Shown: one piece after another, positions 26,623 through 35,573 of the stretch
How the letters are laid out: each line of letters starts with the position of its first letter
Numbering within the stretch: position 1 is the first letter of the stretch
NCBI RefSeq assembly: GCF_008275125.1
Contig: NZ_CP043473.1
Location: forward strand, 2,294,001-2,358,000
Source: Chromobacterium paludis
Lineage (GTDB): Bacteria > Pseudomonadota > Gammaproteobacteria > Burkholderiales > Chromobacteriaceae
Direction: 5' to 3'
Length of the DNA stretch: 64,000 bases
Translations under genes and position numbers: made by a program
Notes under the pieces: generated by a model
The model's input: only the letters and a program-made list of their open reading frames with translations
Told to the model about the DNA's origin: nothing
Databases searched by the model: none

Positions 26623-27519
26623 TCAGTTCCAGTAGCCGGGTTGGGCGTATGCGTTTTTCAGATGCTCGATGAAGTGGCGCACCCGCGCCGGCAACAGACG
26701 CCGCTGCGGCACCACCGCGTAGACGGGGTAGTCCGGCGAGGCGCAGTCGTCCAGCACGGTGAGCAGCCGGCCGGCGGACAGATCGTCCTTCACCTCCCAC
26801 AAGGAACGCCAGGCCAAACCCAGGCCCTGCAGCGCCCAATCGTGCAGCACCGCGCCGTCGTTGCATTCCAGCGCGCCGGACACCTTGAGGTTCACCGGCT
26901 GGCCGTCCATCACGAAGCTCCAGCCTCGGCTCTGGCTCTCGCCCAGGGACAGGCACTGGTGATGCTGCAAATCCTCTAGCGCGCGCGGCGCGCCATGGGT
27001 GGCCAGATAGTCCGGCGACGCCACCACCACGCGCCGGTTTTCCGCCAGCCGGATGGCCACCAGGCTGGAATCGGCCAGGTCCGAGATGCGGATGGAACAG
27101 TCGATCCGGTCGCGCTGCAGGTCCACCAGCCGGTCCGACAGGTCCAGCGTGACTTTGACTTCCGGATGCAGGCGCTGGAAGGCGGCGACATGCGGCGCCA
27201 CGTGGCGGCGGCCAAAGCCGGCCGGGGCGGACAGCCGTAGGTGGCCGCGCGCCTTGCCGCTGCCGGAGGCCACCGCCGCCTCGGCCTCGGTCAGGTCGGC
27301 CAGGATGCGCTGGCAGTCTTCATAGAAAGCCTCGCCCTCCTGCGTCGGCGCCACGCTGCGCGTGGTGCGCACCAGCAGGCGCACGCCCAGCCTCTCTTCC
27401 AGCGCGTCCAGCCGCCGTCCCACCATGGCCGGCACCACGCCCAGCTGCCGCGCGGCGGCCGACAGGCTGCCTAGTCCCACCACGGCGACAAAGGTCTCCA
27501 GCTGCTTCAGCTCGCTCAT
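26623..27519 (-). CDS. LysR family transcriptional regulator
   Basis: 298 residues. The helix-turn-helix ([20 protein letters not shown], about 18-37) opens the protein, and a CrgA/AaeR-type effector domain follows ([20 protein letters not shown] at about 101-120). It is divergent from malate synthase aceB, with 127 bases between them that contain a spaced inverted repeat, so it probably controls aceB and itself. The effector is unknown; a glyoxylate-cycle or C2 intermediate is plausible. Confidence 0.88.
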   Translation of the reverse strand: MSELKQLETFVAVVGLGSLSAAARQLGVVPAMVGRRLDALEERLGVRLLVRTTRSVAPTQEGEAFYEDCQRILADLTEAEAAVASGSGKARGHLRLSAPAGFGRRHVAPHVAAFQRLHPEVKVTLDLSDRLVDLQRDRIDCSIRISDLADSSLVAIRLAENRRVVVASPDYLATHGAPRALEDLQHHQCLSLGESQSRGWSFVMDGQPVNLKVSGALECNDGAVLHDWALQGLGLAWRSLWEVKDDLSAGRLLTVLDDCASPDYPVYAVVPQRRLLPARVRHFIEHLKNAYAQPGYWN

Positions 27520-27531
27520 TTACTACCTAAA

Positions 27532-27571
27532 AGTAAAAAATGTTATGCCAATACGGTCATTTCTTTTTACT
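27532..27571. promoter_or_regulatory. spaced inverted repeat in the LysR-aceB promoter
   Basis: AGTAAAAA (27532-27539) and its exact reverse complement TTTTTACT (27564-27571) are 24 bases apart, about 32 bases centre to centre or three helical turns. That suits two DNA-facing dimers of a LysR tetramer. The repeat starts 12 bases from the LysR start codon. Confidence 0.5.
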
Positions 27572-27646
27572 CGCGCGCCGAATAGACTGTCAATCATTGC
27601 ATTGCAGCATTTTCGCATCATCACCCGCTTACCAAGGAGCGCGCGC

Positions 27647-29242
27647 ATGGCAGCCAATCTTCCGCAGGGCGTGGAAATCCTCGCCGACATCACTCCGGCT
27701 TACGCCGAAATCCTCACGCCGGAGGCGCTGGAATTCGTCGCCAAGCTGCACCGCCGCTTCGAGGCCACCCGCCGCGAGCGCCTGGCCGCCCGCACGGCGC
27801 GCCAGGCAGAGCTGGACGCCGGCAAACTGCCGGACTTTCTGCCGGAAACCGCCGCCGTGCGCGCCGGCGACTGGAAGATCGCCCCGCTGCCGGCGGACCT
27901 CTTGGACCGCCGCGTGGAAATCACCGGCCCGGTGGAGCGCAAGATGATGATCAACGCGCTGAACTCCGGCGCCAAGAGCTTCATGGCGGACTTCGAGGAT
28001 TCCAACTGTCCGAGCTGGGATAACCAGATCGCCGGCCAGATCAACGTCCGCGACGCCTACCGCAAAACCATTTCCTTCCAAAGCCCGGAAGGCAAGCAGT
28101 ACCGGCTCAACGACAGCATCGCCACCCTGCTGCTGCGCCCGCGCGGCTGGCATTTGATGGAAAAACACGTCAAGGTGGACGGCGAGATCGTATCCGGCAG
28201 CCTGTTCGACTTCGGCCTGTCCTTCTTCCACAACATCCATTACCTGCGCGAACACGGCAGCGCCACCTATTACTACCTGCCCAAGATGGAAAGCCATCTG
28301 GAAGCGCGCCTGTGGAACGACGTGTTCGTATTCGCCCAGAACGAGCTGGCCGTCCCGCAAGGCACCATCAAGGCCACCGTGCTGATCGAAACCATCCTCG
28401 CCGCCTTCGAGATGGACGAAATCCTGTACGAGCTGCGCGAGCACTCCGCCGGCCTCAACGCCGGCCGCTGGGACTACATCTTCAGCTGCATCAAGAAGTT
28501 CAAGCAGAACCGCGACTTCTGCCTGGCCAACCGCGCGCAGATCACCATGACCGTGCCCTTCATGCGCGCCTACGCCCTGTTGCTGCTGAAGACCTGCCAC
28601 CACCGGAACGCCCCGGCCATCGGCGGCATGGCGGCGCTGATTCCGATCAAGAACGACGCGGCCGCCAATGAAAAGGCGCTGGCCGGCGTCAAGGCGGACA
28701 AGGACCGCGACGCCACCGACGGCTACGACGGCGGCTGGGTGGCCCACCCCGGCCTGGTGCCCATCGCCGCCGCGGCCTTTGGCGCGGTGCTGGGCGACGC
28801 GCCCAACCAGATCGCCAAGCAGCGCCCGGACGTGCAGGTGAGCGCCGCCGACTTGCTGAACTTCCAGCCGGAAACGCCGATCACCGAAGCGGGCCTGGCC
28901 ATGAACATCAACGTCGGCATCCAGTACCTGGGTGCCTGGATTTCCGGCAACGGCTGCGTGCCCATCCACAACCTGATGGAAGACGCCGCCACGGCGGAAA
29001 TCTCGCGTTCGCAGATCTGGCAATGGATACGCTCGCCCAAAGGCGTGCTGGATGATGGCCGCAAGGTCACCGTGGAGCTGTTCCGCGCGCTGCAGGAACA
29101 GGAAATCGCCAAGCTGAAGGCCGAATACGGCAGCCGCTGGACCCAGCAATACGAAGACGCGGCCAAGATGTTCGACCTCTTGACCACGTCTGACGACTTC
29201 GTCGAATTCCTGACCCTGCCGGGCTACGAATACATCGCCTGA
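27647..29242 (+). CDS. aceB: malate synthase A
   Basis: 531 residues, the family length. It joins glyoxylate and acetyl-CoA to malate, the second committed step of the glyoxylate shunt. Recognisable pieces are [19 protein letters not shown] (about 118-136), [12 protein letters not shown] (about 163-174) and [20 protein letters not shown] (about 240-259), which carries active-site residues. ACCAAGGAG precedes the ATG at 27647; a longer frame upstream runs into the LysR promoter and is not used. No isocitrate lyase gene lies in the window. It works with acs/actP at 3-7 kb. Confidence 0.97.
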   Translation: MAANLPQGVEILADITPAYAEILTPEALEFVAKLHRRFEATRRERLAARTARQAELDAGKLPDFLPETAAVRAGDWKIAPLPADLLDRRVEITGPVERKMMINALNSGAKSFMADFEDSNCPSWDNQIAGQINVRDAYRKTISFQSPEGKQYRLNDSIATLLLRPRGWHLMEKHVKVDGEIVSGSLFDFGLSFFHNIHYLREHGSATYYYLPKMESHLEARLWNDVFVFAQNELAVPQGTIKATVLIETILAAFEMDEILYELREHSAGLNAGRWDYIFSCIKKFKQNRDFCLANRAQITMTVPFMRAYALLLLKTCHHRNAPAIGGMAALIPIKNDAAANEKALAGVKADKDRDATDGYDGGWVAHPGLVPIAAAAFGAVLGDAPNQIAKQRPDVQVSAADLLNFQPETPITEAGLAMNINVGIQYLGAWISGNGCVPIHNLMEDAATAEISRSQIWQWIRSPKGVLDDGRKVTVELFRALQEQEIAKLKAEYGSRWTQQYEDAAKMFDLLTTSDDFVEFLTLPGYEYIA

Positions 29243-29263
29243 TCCGGCTCCGCCCCATCCAAG

Positions 29264-29283
29264 CGGCCCCATGCGGGCCGTTT
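29264..29283 (+). terminator. weak terminator after aceB
   Basis: CGGCCC (29264-29269), a 5-base loop and GGGCCG (29275-29280), followed by TTTGG and then TTTT six bases on. It is short but in the right place. Confidence 0.45.
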
Positions 29284-29388
29284 GGCATTTTAAGCCTTGA
29301 TGAATTCGCCATGCGGCATGGAACCAGCGCTTGCCAAGCGGATCGAAGCGGAGTCTACTTTCAGCCACCTTCCCGCCCTGGAGTCGAA

Positions 29389-30081
29389 ATGAAAAAATTC
29401 CGCGCCCAATCCATGCTCCTGTGCTGCGCCCTGGCCGGCGCCGCCCCCTTCGCCGCCGCCGACGGCATCCAGCTCAATCTCTCCGCCAACGCCCAGCGCG
29501 AGGTGCCCAACGACGAACTCTCCGCCACGCTGTATGTGCAACAAAGCAACAACAAGGCCGCCGCGCTGGCCGACAAACTGAATCGCGTCACCAACGAAGG
29601 TCTGGCCCTGGGCCGCGGCTTCAAAGACGTGCAGCTGTCCAGCGGCAGCTACAACACCTGGCCCAGCTATGACAAGAATGGCAAGATCACCGGCTGGCAA
29701 GGCCGTTCGGAAATCCTGCTGAAAAGCAGCAACTTCACCGAAGCAGCTGAGCTGATCGCCAAATTACAACAGACCATGCTGCTGCAGGGCGTGCAATTCG
29801 GCGTATCGGACAAGGCCCGCCGCAAGGCCGAACAAGAGATGATTCCGGAAGCCATCGCCAGCCTGAAAGGCCAGGCGGAAGTCGCCGCCAAGGCGCTGGG
29901 CAAGAGCGTGGTCAATATCCAGCAGCTGGACATCGGCCAGCAAAACCACGGTTTCCGCCCTCCGGTGATGATGATGAAAGCCGCCATGGGCGGCGCCGAA
30001 GCCAACGTCAGCCAGCCCGATCTGCAACCGGGCCAGAGCCAATTGCAGCTGCAAGTCAGCGGCAAGGTTGAGCTCAAGTAA
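29389..30081 (+). CDS. SIMPL (DUF541) domain periplasmic protein
   Basis: 230 residues with a signal peptide (MKKFRAQSMLLCCALAGAAP, cleavage near AAA-DG). The mature protein is a SIMPL domain: it begins with the typical NLSANAQREVPNDELSATLY pattern and ends QLQLQVSGKVELK. Family members form large periplasmic assemblies and have been linked to oxidative stress, but the activity is unknown. No operon partner is evident. The start was chosen at the signal-peptide Met. Confidence 0.9.
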   Translation: MKKFRAQSMLLCCALAGAAPFAAADGIQLNLSANAQREVPNDELSATLYVQQSNNKAAALADKLNRVTNEGLALGRGFKDVQLSSGSYNTWPSYDKNGKITGWQGRSEILLKSSNFTEAAELIAKLQQTMLLQGVQFGVSDKARRKAEQEMIPEAIASLKGQAEVAAKALGKSVVNIQQLDIGQQNHGFRPPVMMMKAAMGGAEANVSQPDLQPGQSQLQLQVSGKVELK

Positions 30082-30169
30082 GGCTTTCGGCTCCGGCTGG
30101 CTTGCGCTAAAGTAGGTGCTGGCCGCCGTCCCAGCCGGCAACCGCCCCCTCACTTCCCATCGCCCGAAC

Positions 30170-30781
30170 ATGAAACTGATCGCCTCTTTGACCAGCCCCT
30201 ATGCCCGCAAGGTGCGCATCGTGCTGGCTGAAAAGAAAATCGACTGCCCGCTCGAGGAAGACGTGCCCTGGAACGAGGGCACTCGCGTGCCGGAATACAA
30301 TCCGCTCGGCAAGGTGCCCGTGCTGGAGCTGGATGACGGCTCCACGCTGTACGATTCCCGCGTGATCGTCGAATACCTCGAGAACAGCTCGCCGGTTTCG
30401 CGGCTGCTGCCGCAGGACAACCGCCAGTTGATCAATACCCGGCGCTGGGAGGCCCTGGCGGACGGCATCATAGACGCCATGGTCGCCATCGTGCTGGAGC
30501 ATCGCCGGCCACCGGAAAAGCAGATGGCAGAGGTGGTGCAGCGCCAGCGCGACAAGATATTGCGCGGCCTGGCCACGCTGTCGGCCGATCTGGCCGAGCG
30601 GCAATGGTGCACCAGCCACGGCTACAGCCTGGCGGACATCGCCGTCGGCTGCTGCCTGGGTTATCTGGACTTCCGCGCGCCGGAAATCGACTGGCGCGCC
30701 GCCCATCCCAATCTGGACGCGCTGCTGCAGCGCCTGCACCAGCGGCAATCCTTCATCGACACCGCGCCGCCGGCCGCCTGA
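30170..30781 (+). CDS. glutathione S-transferase
   Basis: 203 residues with the thioredoxin-like N-terminal domain (KLIASLTSPYARKVRIVLAE at 2-21; a Ser/Tyr pair in the usual catalytic region), the cis-Pro GKVPVLEL, and a helical C-terminal domain with the N-capping box SLADIAVGCCLGYLDF. It resembles YibF/GstA-type enzymes that conjugate glutathione or reduce small molecules. The start at 30170 removes an unconserved 18-residue extension. A terminator follows. Confidence 0.92.
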   Translation: MKLIASLTSPYARKVRIVLAEKKIDCPLEEDVPWNEGTRVPEYNPLGKVPVLELDDGSTLYDSRVIVEYLENSSPVSRLLPQDNRQLINTRRWEALADGIIDAMVAIVLEHRRPPEKQMAEVVQRQRDKILRGLATLSADLAERQWCTSHGYSLADIAVGCCLGYLDFRAPEIDWRAAHPNLDALLQRLHQRQSFIDTAPPAA

Positions 30782-30801
30782 GCCGGCTAGCCGCCAGAGC
30801 A

Positions 30802-30825
30802 CGCCACCTCACCGGTGGCGTTTTT
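30802..30825 (+). terminator. rho-independent terminator of the GST gene
   Basis: CGCCACC (30802-30808) and GGTGGCG (30814-30820) with a 5-base loop, followed by five T. It lies 20 bases after the stop. Confidence 0.88.
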
Positions 30826-30917
30826 GTTTCATCGACGCTCGCCCAACCTCCTGGCAGCGCCTGAATCAAAGCGCGCCGACGCGGATAGGAAGGGGTTTGG
30901 CTCGCGAGTGTGAACCC

Positions 30918-31601
30918 TCAAATCAGGCCTGCCGCGATATTGATCATCAGCGCCAGCACCGTGGCGTTGAAGAAGAAGGCCAGCACGCAGTGCACGGTGC
31001 CGGTCCGGCGTTGGCAACTGCTGCTGAAGCTGACATCCGCAGTCTGGCCGGAGGTACCGATGATGAAGGAGAAATACAGGAAATCGCTGTAATCCGGTTG
31101 ATCGGTGCCTGGAAACTCCAGCCCGCCAGGCTTGCCTTTCGCCTCCTCGGCATAGAAGGCGCGCGCATAATGCAGCGCGAACATCACGTGGGTGAAGGCC
31201 CAGGAAGACAGCAGCGTCAGCACCGCCAGCGCGATATGGGCAAAGCGCAGCCAGCCATGCATGTCCTTGACCACCGCCAGCTCCATCACGATGGCGCTCA
31301 GACTGGCGCCAGCCGCCAAGCAAACCAGCAGCAGCACCAGCCACTGTCCCTCATCCTCCAGCCGCGCCCAATGCCGCACAGACTGGCGCCGCGCCCCGAA
31401 CATCATGCCGCCTACCAAGGCCAGATACAGCCAGGCGCCGGCATTCCAGCCGACAATGTAGCGGGTGACGTCGTGCATGGCGGTCACGTGGGGCAAACAG
31501 AATATGACGGCGAGGCCGAACAAGGCGGACCAGGCCAAGCGCGGGCGGGCCAGCACCAGGCGGACGATCAGGAAGCGGCGGGTGATAGAAAACAGGGTCA
31601 T
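30918..31601 (-). CDS. DUF1345 family membrane protein
   Basis: 227 residues with about five transmembrane helices. Typical DUF1345 segments are YSDFLYFSFIIGTSGQTADV (about 163-182) and HYARAFYAE; the final helix is NATVLALMINIAAGLI. Function is unknown. I begin at the ATG at 31601 because the longer frame adds a soluble, unconserved tail. It is convergent with the GST gene and divergent from the dioxygenase gene; a 138-base AT-rich gap supplies promoters. Confidence 0.88.
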   Translation of the reverse strand: MTLFSITRRFLIVRLVLARPRLAWSALFGLAVIFCLPHVTAMHDVTRYIVGWNAGAWLYLALVGGMMFGARRQSVRHWARLEDEGQWLVLLLVCLAAGASLSAIVMELAVVKDMHGWLRFAHIALAVLTLLSSWAFTHVMFALHYARAFYAEEAKGKPGGLEFPGTDQPDYSDFLYFSFIIGTSGQTADVSFSSSCQRRTGTVHCVLAFFFNATVLALMINIAAGLI

Positions 31602-31739
31602 AGGCAACTTTGGCTCCCAGGACGGCATGCTCGCATGCCGAAATTTGCAATCAACATCAACCATTAATAACAAATATTTATTTTAGCTATTGCATGAAGC
31701 CGGGCACAATCAGGCATCCGCCTTGAAACAGGACATGCT

Positions 31740-32516
31740 ATGAACCAGGCTTTCTTGCCGCAAGCCACAGCCGCCGCGCGGGATTACGATGCGCAATTGG
31801 ACGCGGTCTGCCAGAGACTGGCCCGTCGCGACTACTGCCTGCTGCCAAGCGAGCAGACCCGAAACCTGTTGCTGGCCGACTCGGCGACCGCGCTGGATGA
31901 CTGGGAAGCGTTCCATGATAGCTGGAACCAATTGCGCCTGGACAACTTCATGGCGGACGGCGGGCGCTACCGCCAACGGCTGCACGCCACGTTGAGCGCG
32001 CCAGCCGGGGCGCGCGCCGCCCGCGCCGAGCCGCACCAGCCTCACTATCAAAGCCGCTTCTACAACCCGTTGAACGGCGGCGTGGCGCGCCACTATGAGC
32101 CGATACGCAATGAAATACTGCTGGGCCCCACCATGCAGGCTGTGCTGCGGCTGGGCTGCGCCGTATTCGGCCAGCTCTCGCCCTACACGCCCTGGCATAT
32201 CGAGGCGCACCAGTACCGGATAGAGGCCAAGAACCGCCAGTGCGGCAAACCGACACCGGAAGGCATACACCGCGACGGCGTGCACTTCCTGTTGATGATG
32301 CTGGTGGGACGGCGCAATCTGGTGAATGGCGCGACGGAATTGTATACCTTGGAACACGAGCCGCTGTCCGAGTTCACCTTGACCGAACCGCTGGACCTGG
32401 CCCTGGTCAACGACGAGCGGGTGCTGCATGGCGTGACGCCGGTCGCGCAGCTGGATCCCTCCCGCGACGGCACGCGCGACGTGCTGTTGCTCAGTTTTCG
32501 ACGCCGCGCTGGCTGA
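31740..32516 (+). CDS. 2-oxoglutarate/Fe(II) dioxygenase family protein
   Basis: 258 residues of the BsmA/IDO group, whose members hydroxylate free amino acids using Fe(II), oxygen and 2-oxoglutarate. The metal triad can be read as HRDGVHF (His-x-Asp) near 176-182 and the distal His in NDERVLHGVTP. The substrate is not predictable; isoleucine and other branched amino acids are known for relatives. The ATG follows AGGACATGCT. It stands before, but is 74 bases away from, the binding-protein gene. Confidence 0.83.
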   Translation: MNQAFLPQATAAARDYDAQLDAVCQRLARRDYCLLPSEQTRNLLLADSATALDDWEAFHDSWNQLRLDNFMADGGRYRQRLHATLSAPAGARAARAEPHQPHYQSRFYNPLNGGVARHYEPIRNEILLGPTMQAVLRLGCAVFGQLSPYTPWHIEAHQYRIEAKNRQCGKPTPEGIHRDGVHFLLMMLVGRRNLVNGATELYTLEHEPLSEFTLTEPLDLALVNDERVLHGVTPVAQLDPSRDGTRDVLLLSFRRRAG

Positions 32517-32590
32517 GCGCCAGCCTGCCCCCTGCCCGCCAATCCATCTATGCTGAATCAGACAGACATGCGCGCAGAAGGAAAACGAGA

Positions 32591-33334
32591 GTGACAAAAT
32601 CGATGCTGGGCTGGGCCATTGTCTTATGCAGCCTGCTGTCCGCCCCGGCGAGGGCTGACAAGCTGCTGGCCTACACCGAAGATGTGCCGCCGCTTAACTA
32701 CCTGGAGAATGGCCGGGTCAAGGGCTTTGGAACCGAGCTGCTGGAACTGGTGGCCAAAGAAGCCGGGTTCGATCTTCGGGTGGAAGTGCTGCCTTGGCTG
32801 CGCGCTTACGCCCAAGTCAAGAACACGCCCGGCTCGCTGCTGTTCACTCTGGTGCGCACGCCCGAGCGGGAAAACCAGTTCCTGTGGGTGGGGCCGATCA
32901 GTCCGCGCCGCATCTATCTGTATCGCCTGGCGGAGCGGCGCGACATCCATGTCGCCGCGCCGGTCGATTTGGCCCGCTACCGCAACGGCGCGCTGGCTGG
33001 ATCGGCGGCCGCCAAGCAGTTGGCCGAAATGGGCCTGTCGAGCGACAGCCTGGACATCGGCCACAGCGACACCAGCGATCTGCAAAAGCTGGTGCTTGGC
33101 CGCGTGGATACAGTGGCGATGCTGGATTGGGCCATGGCCTGGCAGCTGCGCCAGCTGCATCTGCCGGCGGACACCGTGGCGCCTGCCTGGTTGCTGGACG
33201 GCAAGCAGCAATACTGGTTCGCGCTCAACCTCAATTCGCCCCAGGGCTGGGACAAGCGCCTGCAGGCTGCGCTGGACCGAGTCGGCGCGGATGGCCGCCT
33301 GCGCGCCATACAACGCCGCTACCTGAACGACTGA
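32591..33334 (+). CDS. periplasmic solute-binding protein (PBP2 type)
   Basis: 247 residues from a GTG at 32591 preceded by AAGGA (an ATG at 32603 is the alternative). A signal peptide (LGWAIVLCSLLSAPARA) precedes a type 2 periplasmic-binding fold of the amino-acid/HisJ-like class: LAYTEDVPPLNYLENGRVKG, then GFGTELLELVAKEAGFD. It has no ABC transporter genes beside it. Orphan proteins like this often act as sensors or as sensory domains cut from kinases. The ligand is unknown. Confidence 0.82.
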   Translation: MTKSMLGWAIVLCSLLSAPARADKLLAYTEDVPPLNYLENGRVKGFGTELLELVAKEAGFDLRVEVLPWLRAYAQVKNTPGSLLFTLVRTPERENQFLWVGPISPRRIYLYRLAERRDIHVAAPVDLARYRNGALAGSAAAKQLAEMGLSSDSLDIGHSDTSDLQKLVLGRVDTVAMLDWAMAWQLRQLHLPADTVAPAWLLDGKQQYWFALNLNSPQGWDKRLQAALDRVGADGRLRAIQRRYLND

Positions 33335-33368
33335 GCCGCCCCCCGCGCGCGCAACCAAGGAGAGCCGC

Positions 33369-33758
33369 ATGCAAGACCACCCCGTCGCCCAGTTGATCGC
33401 CGCCGCCGACGCGGCGATCAACGCCGAAGACTTCGACCGGCTGATGGACTTCTACGCCGACGACGCGGTGCTGGTGATCCGCCCCGGACTCAACGCCTGC
33501 GGCAAGGAGCAAATCCGCCAGGCCTTCATCGCCATCGCCGCCCACTTCAACCACAGCCTGCAAGTCAGCCAGGACGCCGTGCATATTCTGCACAGCGGCG
33601 CCAGCGCGCTGGCACTGGCCAAGACCCGCTTGAAGGCGGAGCAAATGGACGAAATCACCCGCGACGCCACCTATGTCTTCGCCCAGGACGCGGACGGCGC
33701 CTGGCGCTGCGCCATAGACAATTCCTACGGCCATCAGCTGCTGGAGCCGCCTCAGTGA
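33369..33758 (+). CDS. SnoaL-like/DUF4440 (NTF2 fold) protein
   Basis: 129 residues matching the small alpha+beta cone fold: an N-terminal helix (HPVAQLIAAADAAINAEDF), then LMDFYADDAVLVIRPGLN and GKEQIRQAFIAI, all typical of the SnoaL/ketosteroid-isomerase-like group. It may isomerise, hydrate or just bind a small molecule. AAGGAGAG precedes the ATG. It follows the binding-protein gene by 34 bases and may be co-transcribed. It overlaps the convergent small gene by seven bases. Confidence 0.82.
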   Translation: MQDHPVAQLIAAADAAINAEDFDRLMDFYADDAVLVIRPGLNACGKEQIRQAFIAIAAHFNHSLQVSQDAVHILHSGASALALAKTRLKAEQMDEITRDATYVFAQDADGAWRCAIDNSYGHQLLEPPQ

Positions 33759-34033
33759 TGATGGAGCGCCTTGAGCAGCTCTTCCGCCGTAGCCGCTTTG
33801 TCAAACGCCTTGCGCAGTTTGTTGAACGCCTTGGCCGCATGCTCCGGATGCTTGGCGAAGGGCACCAGACCGTCGTAGTGCCAGCCCGCCGCGGCCAGGG
33901 CCTGCTTGCGGAAACTCATGCCTTCATTGCCCCCGCCTCCCATGGCGACCAAGGCCTGCTCCATCAGGGTATGCGGATGCGGCGTGCGGCTCAGGGTAAT
34001 GAAATGCTTGCTGTGGACTTCATCGAAATGCAT
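33752..34033 (-). CDS. small conserved hypothetical protein
   Basis: 93 residues, starting MHFDEVHSKHFITLSRTPHP and ending LLKALHHH. It is rich in His and Lys/Ala, with no signal or membrane segment, and I do not recognise a domain. The start at 34033 avoids a 16-residue basic extension; GGGGAAG lies nearby. Its last codons overlap the end of the SnoaL-like gene in a convergent arrangement. A terminator of the DUF465 gene lies just upstream, so it has its own promoter. Confidence 0.6.
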   Translation of the reverse strand: MHFDEVHSKHFITLSRTPHPHTLMEQALVAMGGGGNEGMSFRKQALAAAGWHYDGLVPFAKHPEHAAKAFNKLRKAFDKAATAEELLKALHHH

Positions 34034-34098
34034 GGCGGCTTCCCCGTGGATGGATGGTCTTTTTTTTAGTTCTAGCCGCAACCATCAACCTGTGCAGC

Positions 34099-34123
34099 AA
34101 AAAAGCCGGCGCAGATCGCCGGC
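34099..34123 (-). terminator. terminator of the DUF465 gene
   Basis: On the minus strand GCCGGCG, a 5-base loop, CGCCGGC, then six T (plus 34123-34099). It starts 28 bases after the stop of the gene at 34151. Confidence 0.88.
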
Positions 34124-34150
34124 TTATGCAGAAAACGGAGAAACGCCAAA

Positions 34151-34366
34151 TCAGGACGTATGCGACTTCAGCAAGACGTACAACTGGTCCTTCAACTTCA
34201 GCTTTTCTTTCTTCAGCACCTCAATTTCCTGCTGGCTCGCATTGACGATGCGGTCTTCCATATTCTTGATCTGCTGGTCCAATTGATTGTGCAGATCGAA
34301 CAGCTTGGAAAAATGCGCATCTTCGATTTTCAGGCGGGAAATCAGATCACGGTATTCCGGAAACAT
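34151..34366 (-). CDS. YdcH (DUF465) family small protein
   Basis: 71 residues with the family core: FPEYRDLISRLKIEDAHF, then LFDLHNQLDQQI and EVLKKEKLKLKDQLYVLLK. It is a short coiled-coil hairpin. Members are cytoplasmic and abundant in proteobacteria, and their function is unsettled. AAGGAGG precedes the ATG at 34366. It lies 104 bases downstream of the SPFH gene on the same strand. Confidence 0.9.
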   Translation of the reverse strand: MFPEYRDLISRLKIEDAHFSKLFDLHNQLDQQIKNMEDRIVNASQQEIEVLKKEKLKLKDQLYVLLKSHTS

Positions 34367-34470
34367 CGGCAGCCTCCTTGGTGGGTGTCGGGACCGGCCT
34401 GGCCGGTCCATGACTTCATGCTAACGGTAAAATGCGGGCGCGCGCTTGATCTGTCTCAGCTGCGGCCGTC

Positions 34471-35370
34471 TCATTTCTGCGCGCCAGGCGCCGGAATGTT
34501 CAGCAGCATGCCCCCGCCCTCGCCGCCCACCACATTGGGCATCTGGCCATTCCACTTGTCGATGTAGGCGCGCTGCAGCTTCAGCTTTTCCCAGGCCAAC
34601 AGCCTGTCGTCCAGCGAGGAGGCCAGGGCGCGGTTGGCTGCCGCCTCGCCCTCGGCGATCGCCACCTTCTTGCGCGCCTCGGCCTGAGCCGCCCTGACCT
34701 CGTTCTCCGTGCGGATGGAATCCTGGATCGCCTTGGTCTTGGCGTTGACGGCATTGGCCAGCTCCGGCGGCGGCCGCAGCGCCCCCACCAGGCCAAACTG
34801 CTGGATGGTCACGCCCATGGGCTGGGTGCGCCGGTTCAACTCCGCCGCCACGCGGGTCAGGAATTCCTCTTTCTTGACGCCATTGACGTCGTCGAAGCTG
34901 TATTCGGAACCGATGGCCACCACGATGTTGCGCGCGGTGTCGCGCAGATAGCCGTGAGTCCAGCTGGAGATGTCATCGGCGCGGAAGCGGGTATAAAACT
35001 CCGGCACCTTATGCGCGTCCAGCAGGTAAGACACCGCCACGTCTATCGTCACCGGCACCGAATCCTTGGTATTGAAACTCAGCTCTTCATTGGCCGCGCT
35101 GCCCTCGTTGGGCGAGCGCGTCCACACCTCGCGCTGGACGAAAGTGGGATACACCACCACCACGCTCTGGATCGGGTTGAAAAACACGAAGCCGGTGACG
35201 ACGTTCTCCTTGGTGATGCCGCGGTCTATCAGTCGGTTGATCTTGATGCCGGTATAGCCGGGGTTGATCACCGTCCAGCTGAGCACGGTTTTTTCCATGA
35301 TGTTGAACACCACCACCAGCGCCAGCAGCGCGGCGCCGATTTTCAACATCCAGGCTTTGAGCGGTTGCAT
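34471..35370 (-). CDS. SPFH/prohibitin domain membrane protein
   Basis: 299 residues. One N-terminal transmembrane helix (about 8-28), then an SPFH domain (INPGYTGIKINRLIDRG, ... SVPVTIDVAVSYLLDAHKVP), then a long charged helix (EVRAAQAEARKKVAIAEGEA) typical of flotillin/prohibitin coiled coils. It would form ring-shaped membrane scaffolds. AAGGAAAG precedes the ATG at 35370. It is divergent from an operon with two further SPFH genes; a palindrome lies in the 203-base promoter gap. It belongs to the prohibitin side of the family rather than HflK/HflC. Confidence 0.88.
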   Translation of the reverse strand: MQPLKAWMLKIGAALLALVVVFNIMEKTVLSWTVINPGYTGIKINRLIDRGITKENVVTGFVFFNPIQSVVVVYPTFVQREVWTRSPNEGSAANEELSFNTKDSVPVTIDVAVSYLLDAHKVPEFYTRFRADDISSWTHGYLRDTARNIVVAIGSEYSFDDVNGVKKEEFLTRVAAELNRRTQPMGVTIQQFGLVGALRPPPELANAVNAKTKAIQDSIRTENEVRAAQAEARKKVAIAEGEAAANRALASSLDDRLLAWEKLKLQRAYIDKWNGQMPNVVGGEGGGMLLNIPAPGAQK

Positions 35371-35508
35371 TTCAGTCTTTCCTTGATCAAAGGGCAACGG
35401 TGACGCCAGCGCCCTCCGCCGGCCATCTGCCCACAGCCAGCATACGACTGCCGCATGATGCAATGCAATATGAATAAAGTGGGCATTCATGGCGCCGAAC
35501 ACGCCCGC

Positions 35509-35528
35509 CGCCTGGGAATTTCCAGGCG
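35509..35528. promoter_or_regulatory. palindrome in the divergent SPFH promoter region
   Basis: CGCCTGG (35509-35515) and CCAGGCG (35522-35528) flank GAATTT. It is 46 bases before the hflK-like start and 139 bases before the divergent SPFH start, a good place for an operator that controls both directions. The binding protein is unknown. Confidence 0.45.
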
Positions 35529-35573
35529 CCTGTCATCCGCGCGGCATGCCCCGCGTTAAACCTGACAAACAAC

